This document shows positions 24,270-30,643 of a stretch of 30,643 nucleotides of DNA, in pieces. Under the pieces are notes generated by a model that was not told the origin of the DNA, made no database searches, and saw only the letters and a program-made list of their open reading frames with translations. The position numbers were made by a program, and so were the translations under genes. Position 1 is the first letter of the stretch. Every line of letters begins with the position of its first letter. Origin of the DNA: Opitutia bacterium (GTDB taxonomy: Bacteria; Verrucomicrobiota; Verrucomicrobiae; Opitutales; Opitutaceae); contig CANEVO010000046.1 of NCBI GenBank assembly GCA_947442255.1, positions 1-30,643 of the forward strand, read 5' to 3'.

Positions 24270-25367
24270 TTAACCCGCCTTGTCCTGCGGTGACGTCCGG
24301 GACAGGGCGGACTGCGGGAGTCGCTTGGTGGCGCTTTCCAGGCGGCCGACCCACGTGCCGCGAATCAAGGTCGTGTGCGGATTCACCGGCAGGCCGCGAA
24401 TTCCGAGGGCGATTTTTCGGGCGAGGGTCTCCGCGGCGACGGAGCCGATTTGCTGGGGATTGTCGAAATTGCCGGAGAAGGGGAAAGTTCCGTCCTCGAC
24501 CGGCCGGGCGGAACAACTGATCACGGGCAGCTGGCTCGGGAAACCGGGGAGCTGCCGCAATTCGAGGGCGAATTCATCGTGGGAGACGAGGAGAACGTCC
24601 GGCCGCTGCGCCTTGAGCCAGCGGTGAAAGGCGAGGGACTCGAGTTGCTCGCAGCGATGAGCGAGGACGGGTTCCACCGCGCCGTAGACACCGTGCCAGG
24701 CGAGAGCGGCCGCGGGATGATAGCCGCAGCGCCTGTCATGTTCCCGCTGCACCACGAGGCCCGGCCGACGGTAACCGGCCTCCTGCAGCCGCTCGATGAG
24801 GCCGAACACGTTTTGGAAATGGTCGACGACGACGCGATCGAACTTCGGGCTCGGGACGGAAAGCGTGGCGGAGATGACGGAGAATTCCCGCCAGTTGAGC
24901 AGGTCGTCGAGGGGTCTCAGATCCGCCATCGGCAGGAGCAGCAGTCCCTCCACCCCGCGGGCGCGCAGCATCCGCATCAGGCGATCGCGCGGCATCTTTT
25001 CCGGTTCGACGTGGATCACGTGATGCGAAAAGCCCGCGGTCCGCGCGCCCTCGATCGCACCGGCGAGCAGGAGATCGCAGAATGTTTCGCGGGCGGTCGG
25101 AGGCCGGGTGGTGAGGAAGCAAACGCTCGCGCCGAGTTTGTGCTGATGCCCGGTCCGCAGGTGGTGCATCAATTTCACGATCTGGGGATCGGGGGTGTAT
25201 CCCAGCTGGCGGGCCAGGGCCTGGATCCGGGTCCGCGTTTCCACGCCGATGCTCGGCTGGTTGCGCAACGCGAGCGAGACGGACTGCACGCTGACGCCGG
25301 CCATTTCAGCCAAAGCACGCATGGTGACGCGCGCGGGGTTGCGCGCTGACCGGGGGTAGTGGGCCAT
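24270..25367 (-). CDS. LacI-family transcriptional regulator
   Basis: The 365-residue protein has the LacI helix-turn-helix at about 14-37 (VTMRALAEMAGVSVQSVSL as the two helices, then the hinge region to about 60) and a sugar-binding periplasmic-protein-like domain (about 75-345). The effector is unknown. It is divergent from the TonB-dependent receptor gene, starting 163 nt away, so the receptor and its downstream secreted-protein genes are the likely targets. Tandem GTTAAA sequences lie right before its ATG and could be part of an operator. A 13-residue lead precedes the HTH; an ATG at codon 16 would cut into helix 1 and is rejected. The C-terminus ends in a Ser/Arg-rich tail without family conservation. 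Confidence 0.94.
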   Translation of the reverse strand: MAHYPRSARNPARVTMRALAEMAGVSVQSVSLALRNQPSIGVETRTRIQALARQLGYTPDPQIVKLMHHLRTGHQHKLGASVCFLTTRPPTARETFCDLLLAGAIEGARTAGFSHHVIHVEPEKMPRDRLMRMLRARGVEGLLLLPMADLRPLDDLLNWREFSVISATLSVPSPKFDRVVVDHFQNVFGLIERLQEAGYRRPGLVVQREHDRRCGYHPAAALAWHGVYGAVEPVLAHRCEQLESLAFHRWLKAQRPDVLLVSHDEFALELRQLPGFPSQLPVISCSARPVEDGTFPFSGNFDNPQQIGSVAAETLARKIALGIRGLPVNPHTTLIRGTWVGRLESATKRLPQSALSRTSPQDKAG

Positions 25368-25375
25368 CGGTTTAC

Positions 25376-25404
25376 GTTAAAGTTAAAGGTCCCTTGCGGG
25401 TCAA
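25376..25404 (-). promoter_or_regulatory. Candidate sigma-70-like promoter of the LacI gene
   Basis: On the minus strand TTGACC (25404-25399) and TTTAAC (25381-25376) are 17 nt apart, a fair match to -35 and -10 elements. The -10 ends only 8 nt before the ATG at 25367, so the transcript would be leaderless or nearly so. A second TTTAAC (25387-25382) abuts the first, and a partial palindrome TTTA-ACG-TAAA overlaps the -10, which suits an autoregulatory operator. Confidence 0.35.
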
Positions 25405-25530
25405 ATAATCTCGGGCCGAAGTTCAGCGTATTCCCCAGCTACCCGGCCGAAATGCCGGGGCAGCCAAAATCCCGTGCCTGAGCCCAGCCGCGTCTGCCCC
25501 GTGCGGTAAATCCCTTCCCCTTCACTGCCT

Positions 25531-28500
25531 ATGAAATCGATCAAATGTCTCGCTGCCGTCTCTCTGGTGCTCGGCTGCCAGTGGCCGGGGTTTGCCCAAG
25601 GCGTCGCCCCCGCGCAAGGCCGGGCGTTACCGGACGAGACCGTCATCATGTCTCCCTTCGTCGTTGATGTGAAACAGGATACAGGATACCGCGCGACCAA
25701 CACCATCTCGGGCACGAGCCTGAATACGCCGCTCAAGGAACTGCCGATGTCGATCCAGGTGGTGACGCAGGAATTCATGAAGGACATCGGCGCCACCGAC
25801 TTCGCCGAGGCCGCGGCGTATTCTGCGGGGGTCTTCACCGACACGCAGGAGGCGGCGGGCGGCTCGAACACGGCGAATGCGAATGAAGGCGGCGGCTCCG
25901 CGGAGCGATCCGTCTCCGCGAGCGCGCGGCGCAACCGCTTCTCCAACGTCGTCACAATTCGCGGATTCGACATGCCGTTCCAGACCCGGCTCGGCTTTCG
26001 AGTCGGCGGCATGGTGATCACGCCGACCACGAGCATCGCGCTGGGGGGCCTGCTGGACTCCGTGAACATGGATCGGCTCGAGGTGGTCAAGGGCCCGAAC
26101 TCGCTGCTCTACGGCGTCGGGGTGCTCTCCGGCATTGTGAATGCGATGCCCAAGAAGCCCGTGCCGGTGCAGGCTCTGGAAGTGGGCTTCAATGTCGGCA
26201 CCTATGGCTTCCGGCGCGCGACGCTCGACGCCTCGACCCCCGTAATCAAGAAGACCGAGGGCGGTCACCGGTTGAACATGCGCCTCGCCGGAGCGTGGGA
26301 GGAACGGGGACACCACACTGACTGGCAGCGGAAGAACCAGAGCTATGGCGTGGCGCAGTTAGAGTATTTTTTCCGCGACAAGCTGAGCGCGTTCCTCGAG
26401 TTCCAGACCTCGGAAACCAAGTTCAATGGCACGGGGGACCAATGGATTTACGATGACGGCGGCGGCTCGGAACCGTTCTTCCGGAACGAGTGGGACGAGA
26501 ACTACAATTTCGCCCGGCAGTCGGGCCCGATCCAAGGCCTGGATCTCGTCAAGCGCCAGATCGTCAAGTACGACGCGCGCGGCCAGCCGCTGCGCACCCC
26601 TCGGGTCGATCTAATCTACACGGAGCCGAACGCCGCCAATCGGAAGATGCAGGGGGGCGGCCTGCCCGACACCTATCGGATCACTGGCCCTGACACCTAT
26701 GAGAAGCGGAAGGAGGACAACCTGCTCCTCAATATAGATCTGACGCCGTTCAAGAACCTCGCGCTGTCCGGCGGGGCGTATTATACCAAGCAGGAGACCG
26801 AGGAGCTGGCGCTCAATGTCCTGAACATGACCAACGGTTCGGGCGGCGTGGACCTACGGAATTCACTGACGTCGATCGCCGATAACGAATACACGGGCCC
26901 CGGCTCGCCCTGGCCCGACCAGATTTCCACCCGCGTTCCCGTCTGGTCGACGGCTAATCCCTTCTTCATTGCGCGCGACAGCCTGAAAACGACGGAAGTG
27001 AACCCTCTCGATAACACGAAGATCACGCGCTACTGGTGGAGCAAGCGTCCGACCTCGAGCGAGTCCGTCCAGTGGCGGTTGCGCGGCACCTACAGCCTCG
27101 ACCTCGAACTGCCGGTGGTGGGCGCGAGCAATCATACCTTTCTCGCGGGCAATCATTTCATCAACGACAAGGTCCGGTTCCTGAACGGCGAGGAGACGAT
27201 TGTGCGGGCCTACAACCGTTCCGCGGATGCGAACGATGCGCTCTACTTCCGCTCGGTGAATGACTATTCGCCGTTTCGCTACAACGGCGAGAATCTCGCG
27301 ATGCCCGGCACCCGTTATTCGGAGCAGAGCATCTGGTTCAAGGGCTACTACGGGGTTTACCAGGGCCGGTTCTGGAATGACCGGATCGGGACGCTCCTTG
27401 GGGTGCGCTACGACGAGTACAATGCGGCGACGAAGGACTTCATCCGGCTCGATCCCGCGCGGACCGCGGGACTGACCCGCGAACAAATCCAGGCGCAGGA
27501 ACTGGGCTACGTGAACAATCCGAGGAACCAGACCTACGGGGCTTTCGACCCGACGGACAATTTTCCCAAGCCCATCAGCAACTGGTCGAAGACGATGGCG
27601 TTGAACTACAAACTCAACAGCACCTTCACCGCCTACGCGCTCTACTCGGAAGGCATCGCGCCGAACACCGGACTGGCGGATGGCAACAACCAGTTCATCA
27701 AGGCCGAGGAGACCACCTCGCGCGAGTTGGGCGTCAAGTTCGGCACCAAGAACAACAAGATCACGGGCAGCCTATCCGTGTACAAAATCCAACGGAAGAA
27801 CGCGATTTGGGACTTCGCCTATGCCCCGGCACCGGCGCGCTGGAAGGATTCCCCGAATCTTCCCGTCGGCCAGTTACAGACCTCCAACCGCTTCGATCCG
27901 AAGCCGGCGATCGGCCAGCAGGTTCTCACCTACGGCATCAATGCCAAGGAGACCCCCGCGGCGTTCCAGAATGCCTATATCGCCGGCAATTCCTCGACCA
28001 CCGATCCGGCCACGCTGCACAAGACTTTTTACATCACTACGCGCGATCCTGCCGGGAACGCGATTCGGCAGCAGATTCCCGGCTTAATCGATTTCGCGAA
28101 CCCAGGCGGCACCGCGGACTCGCCGCAAATTTTCTATGTGAAGTATGCGGACATGGATGTGCCGTTTAACTTCTCGTACACGAACGGCGCCGGCAGGCTC
28201 GTCACGGAAAAGTACAGCTGGCGCCAGTTCTTTGAAAAGGCCTTCGCCAACAAGGCGGTCTCCGACGATGTCGCGGGTCAGTATGATCCCCTAAATTACA
28301 CCCGGCAGGAGTCGTTCTTCGGCGAGTTCAAGGGCGGCAACAATCCCAGCCTCGAGAGTTCCGACGGGGCGAATGTCACCTTCACCGACGAAGCGAAGGG
28401 CATCGACCTGGAGCTCATCCTCCAGCCGAACGAGAACTTCCAGGTCCTCCTGAACTATTCCTACACGCAGCGCGCCGCGATTGGGGCCTTCAAGATGGCG

Positions 28501-29106
28501 GACTTCATCTCGCTGGCGGACGGCAAGGTGTATGCCGGAACGGAGTATGACCAAATTGTCCGTGTCTTCGGCCGCGAGGCCTTCGGGATCAAGTCAGAGG
28601 ACACGAACGGTGACGGGGTGATGGATAAGTTCACCGACCGCCGGGGTCAGCAGCTGAGTGCCACCAATCCTCTCCTGCCCAGCGAGGCGATTTCGGGCAT
28701 CGATGGCGTGAGCTTGTTCTTCAACCCCGCGCATCAGGCGTCGCTCTGGTCGCGGTACGAGTTCACCGAGGGGCCGATGAAGAACTTTTCGGTTGGCGCG
28801 GGAGCCAACTACACCAGCGCCGCCCAGACCTCCGTCGCGATCGGCGGCAATGAGGCCGGGCAGAATTTGTTCCCGACCCCCGCCACCGCGGCCAACTGGA
28901 GCTTCGATGCGGGCTTGTACTATCGCTTCCGGCTGGGCCGCACCCGCTGGAACGTACGGCTCAACATCCGCAACCTGCTCGATGACCGCGTCGACACGAC
29001 CACGGTCGGATACCACGACGATTTCAACAATCGCGACGTGAACAAGCGCTCGGAGGTGTTCCGCACGCCGCGGACGTTCCGACTCAGCACCAGCATGGCG
29101 TTCTGA
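25531..29106 (+). CDS. TonB-dependent outer-membrane receptor
   Basis: The 1191-residue protein has a signal peptide (1-22, 'GFAQ|G'), then 'DETVIMSPFVVDV' (35-47), the N-terminal motif usual in Opitutaceae receptors and a probable TonB box region. The plug domain (about 60-210) carries 'VVTIRGF' (140-146) and 'RLEVVKGPNSLLYG' (182-195). A large 22-stranded barrel follows and ends 'RLSTSMAF', with the terminal aromatic residue recognised by the outer-membrane assembly machinery. The size is above that of ferric-siderophore receptors, as is common for verrucomicrobial receptors. The divergent LacI regulator suggests a carbohydrate ligand; the plug resembles FhuE/FpvA-type receptors, so iron chelates are not excluded. 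The following secreted-protein gene starts 90 nt downstream and is probably co-transcribed. No SusD homologue is present. Confidence 0.95.
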   Translation: MKSIKCLAAVSLVLGCQWPGFAQGVAPAQGRALPDETVIMSPFVVDVKQDTGYRATNTISGTSLNTPLKELPMSIQVVTQEFMKDIGATDFAEAAAYSAGVFTDTQEAAGGSNTANANEGGGSAERSVSASARRNRFSNVVTIRGFDMPFQTRLGFRVGGMVITPTTSIALGGLLDSVNMDRLEVVKGPNSLLYGVGVLSGIVNAMPKKPVPVQALEVGFNVGTYGFRRATLDASTPVIKKTEGGHRLNMRLAGAWEERGHHTDWQRKNQSYGVAQLEYFFRDKLSAFLEFQTSETKFNGTGDQWIYDDGGGSEPFFRNEWDENYNFARQSGPIQGLDLVKRQIVKYDARGQPLRTPRVDLIYTEPNAANRKMQGGGLPDTYRITGPDTYEKRKEDNLLLNIDLTPFKNLALSGGAYYTKQETEELALNVLNMTNGSGGVDLRNSLTSIADNEYTGPGSPWPDQISTRVPVWSTANPFFIARDSLKTTEVNPLDNTKITRYWWSKRPTSSESVQWRLRGTYSLDLELPVVGASNHTFLAGNHFINDKVRFLNGEETIVRAYNRSADANDALYFRSVNDYSPFRYNGENLAMPGTRYSEQSIWFKGYYGVYQGRFWNDRIGTLLGVRYDEYNAATKDFIRLDPARTAGLTREQIQAQELGYVNNPRNQTYGAFDPTDNFPKPISNWSKTMALNYKLNSTFTAYALYSEGIAPNTGLADGNNQFIKAEETTSRELGVKFGTKNNKITGSLSVYKIQRKNAIWDFAYAPAPARWKDSPNLPVGQLQTSNRFDPKPAIGQQVLTYGINAKETPAAFQNAYIAGNSSTTDPATLHKTFYITTRDPAGNAIRQQIPGLIDFANPGGTADSPQIFYVKYADMDVPFNFSYTNGAGRLVTEKYSWRQFFEKAFANKAVSDDVAGQYDPLNYTRQESFFGEFKGGNNPSLESSDGANVTFTDEAKGIDLELILQPNENFQVLLNYSYTQRAAIGAFKMADFISLADGKVYAGTEYDQIVRVFGREAFGIKSEDTNGDGVMDKFTDRRGQQLSATNPLLPSEAISGIDGVSLFFNPAHQASLWSRYEFTEGPMKNFSVGAGANYTSAAQTSVAIGGNEAGQNLFPTPATAANWSFDAGLYYRFRLGRTRWNVRLNIRNLLDDRVDTTTVGYHDDFNNRDVNKRSEVFRTPRTFRLSTSMAF

Positions 29107-29196
29107 ACTGTCCCTCCCGCTCCAACTCCCATGAATTTAAATCCCCTCCTTCCCCTCGTGAACCGTTCCGGCTGCCCGCTCCGCCCCCTCCAAACC

Positions 29197-30474
29197 ATGA
29201 AATCGAAAGCCCTCCTCTCGGTTGCCCTGCTCGTGTCCTTGGGACTCCCCGCCTTTGCCGACTGGCAAAAGTTCGACGACTTTGAGGGCGGCAACCTCAA
29301 CAAGTGGATCTTCACCCAGAGCGCCGTCGGCACGACTGCTGATTCCAAGGTGGCGATCGTGCTCGATCCGGATCCGCTGGGCGCCAACGGCGGCAACCGT
29401 GTGATGCTGATGTATCCAGGTTCGCCCTATGGGAGTGACCATCGGAGCCGACTGATCGGCCGGCCGGCGCCGATCAAATACGGCACCTCCGGGACGGCCT
29501 TTTACCGCTGGTACACGGCCACGGTGAACCGCAACGGCTCCCAAGTGCCGCCGGAAATCGACATGAACGTGGGCATGTCCGCCGTCGATATTCCGACGCA
29601 GTATGCCGAGTCGGGCCCGGTGGCGGGCTACGACGTCGGAGCCGCGCAGTTCCGCGCCTACAACGGCGATCCGAATCCGGCGAATCCGGCGAGTGTGATC
29701 GGCTTCCAGAACGTCGTCACCAACCGGCCCAACAACGTCTGGGTGTCCCAGTGGTTTTATGTTCGCAACCTCAGTGTCGCGAACAAGCAGCAGGACTATC
29801 AGGTGTACTGGCGGATCGGCGACACGGGCACCCCGATACTCGCGTTTCCCTTTGTGGGTGGCGAATTCGGCGGTTTCCGCGCCAAACCCGATGGCGACAT
29901 CGATCCGAATTCGGCGCACCTCGACGTGTTCTACTTTACCAACACGGCAGGCACCATTTCCGCTCCGCAGGCGTCGGACGCGGCGTTCTATGCGGATGAC
30001 ATCTATATCGACCAGGAAGGCATCAACCTCTCCGACCCGACGGGCCGTGGGGGTGGGGCGAGCGGCGGCGCCGGCCTGTTCAACATGTCGACCCGCGGCG
30101 AGGTCCTGACCGGCAACAAGATCATGATCAGTGGCTTCGTCATCACGGGCCGCGAGCCGCAAAAGGTCCTAATCCGCGCGGCCGGCCCCGTGCTCGAAAA
30201 ATTTGGCGTCTCCGGCACGCTGGCGACCCCCAACCTCAAGGTGCTGACTGCCACCGGCGCCACCGTCGGTGAGAATGCCGGCTGGAGCAAGGCGACCAAT
30301 GCTACGGAAATTTCCGCGGCCGCCGCCACGGTAGGAGCCTTTGCCTTTCCATCCGGATCAAACGACTGCGCCATGATTGTCACGCTCGCGCCTGGCGCCT
30401 ACACGGCCATGGTGACGGGCACGGGTGGTGCCACCGGCGTCGCGCTGGTTGAGGTCTACGCCGTCACGAAGTAG
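29197..30474 (+). CDS. Secreted LamG-like protein with Opitutaceae-type C-terminal domain
   Basis: The 425-residue protein has a signal peptide (1-21, 'PAFA|DW'). The region from 22 to about 278 begins 'FDDFEGGNLNKWIF' and looks like a concanavalin/LamG-type beta-sandwich ('YADDIYIDQEG' near its end). A Gly/Ser-rich linker (about 283-293) leads to a C-terminal domain (about 294-425) with 'ISGFVITG', 'VLIRAAGPVLEKFGV' and 'GVALVEVYAV'. I know this C-terminal pattern from many verrucomicrobial exoproteins but not a firm Pfam name or function; attachment or sorting is a guess. The ATG at 29197 is chosen over 29131 because the signal peptide starts there. Position behind the receptor suggests a surface or periplasmic glycan-binding partner. 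Confidence 0.85.
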   Translation: MKSKALLSVALLVSLGLPAFADWQKFDDFEGGNLNKWIFTQSAVGTTADSKVAIVLDPDPLGANGGNRVMLMYPGSPYGSDHRSRLIGRPAPIKYGTSGTAFYRWYTATVNRNGSQVPPEIDMNVGMSAVDIPTQYAESGPVAGYDVGAAQFRAYNGDPNPANPASVIGFQNVVTNRPNNVWVSQWFYVRNLSVANKQQDYQVYWRIGDTGTPILAFPFVGGEFGGFRAKPDGDIDPNSAHLDVFYFTNTAGTISAPQASDAAFYADDIYIDQEGINLSDPTGRGGGASGGAGLFNMSTRGEVLTGNKIMISGFVITGREPQKVLIRAAGPVLEKFGVSGTLATPNLKVLTATGATVGENAGWSKATNATEISAAAATVGAFAFPSGSNDCAMIVTLAPGAYTAMVTGTGGATGVALVEVYAVTK

Positions 30475-30526
30475 TCGCCCCGCCGCCTTCCACGGAAGAG
30501 TTTGCGCCACCCCAGAATTAGAAGCC

Positions 30527-30643
30527 ATGAAATCATACCACCTCCTGCTCCTCACCGGACTGGCGCTGCTCGCGCCGGCCGCACGCTCCGCCGATAATCC
30601 CGACTACAGCGTTCGTGGCTCCGGCCCCGAGCTCGAACGGAAC
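30527..30643 (+). CDS. Start of a secreted-protein gene, cut by the window end
   Basis: An ATG at 30527 opens a frame that continues to the last base (39 codons). The first 22 residues form a signal peptide (MKSYHLLLLTGLALLAP, cleavage 'RSA|DN'). The following 'YSVRGSGPELERN' is too short to assign. It lies 52 nt after the LamG-like gene and is probably in the same operon as the TonB-dependent receptor. 'GAAG' lies four nt before the ATG, a weak ribosome-binding site at best. Confidence 0.65.
   Translation, partial: MKSYHLLLLTGLALLAPAARSADNPDYSVRGSGPELERN

Noticed and set aside
25442..25459. CCCGGC/GCCGGG hairpin before the TonB receptor as a riboswitch (for example cobalamin)
   Set aside because: It is a single 6-bp stem with no conserved riboswitch core around it.

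Overview
The window is 30.6 kb of GC-rich bacterial DNA, and it most likely comes from the Verrucomicrobiota, family Opitutaceae or a close relative. This placement rests on gene content, not on a marker gene. The evidence is a PVC-type giant cytochrome with HEAT repeats, a secreted tandem DUF1080 protein, a TonB-dependent receptor with the 'MSPFVVDV' N-terminal motif common in Opitutaceae, a secreted protein ending in a C-terminal domain familiar from verrucomicrobial exoproteins, and start codons that mostly follow pyrimidine-rich leaders without a Shine-Dalgarno sequence. I see no rRNA, tRNA, CRISPR array, transposase, phage gene or origin.

Layout. (1) 0.16-2.6 kb, plus strand: a secreted NHL-repeat protein and a Tat-exported Gfo/Idh/MocA oxidoreductase. 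(2) 8.0-2.8 kb, minus strand: a compact four-gene operon of glycosyltransferase, leaderless heparinase II/III-type lyase, ACS-like MFS transporter and LysR regulator. (3) 8.3-11.5 kb, plus strand: leuC and leuD (isopropylmalate isomerase), then an ExbB/ExbD proton-channel pair. (4) 15.9-11.6 kb, minus strand: a 3-hydroxyacyl-CoA dehydrogenase family protein, a tandem DUF1080 protein and a Tat-exported amidase. (5) 16.2-19.6 kb, plus strand: a small TonB-like protein interrupted by an in-frame TAG, an M20 amidohydrolase, and a cytochrome c-PQQ sugar dehydrogenase fusion. (6) 20.6-19.6 kb, minus strand: a SUMF1-like secreted protein. (7) 20.9-24.1 kb, plus strand: the 1058-residue PVC cytochrome. 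(8) 24.3-30.6 kb: a LacI regulator divergent from a TonB-dependent receptor, then two secreted-protein genes, the second cut by the window end.

How the parts fit. Most genes serve carbohydrate or organic-matter scavenging: outer-membrane uptake (receptor powered by ExbBD and a TonB), periplasmic oxidation (PQQ enzyme, PVC cytochrome, Gfo/Idh/MocA), hydrolysis (DUF1080, amidase, M20) and cytoplasmic cleavage of an imported acidic oligosaccharide (MFS plus heparinase-like lyase). The leu genes are a housekeeping island.

The least ordinary features lie between the genes. Degenerate heptanucleotide arrays (CTCTCAA/TTGAGAG type) occur at several sites. At two of them, arrays in opposite orientation flank a roughly 51-nt GC-rich core. 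GC-rich palindromic modules sit in the gaps between convergent genes. The TAG-split TonB-like gene is the clearest anomaly within a coding region.
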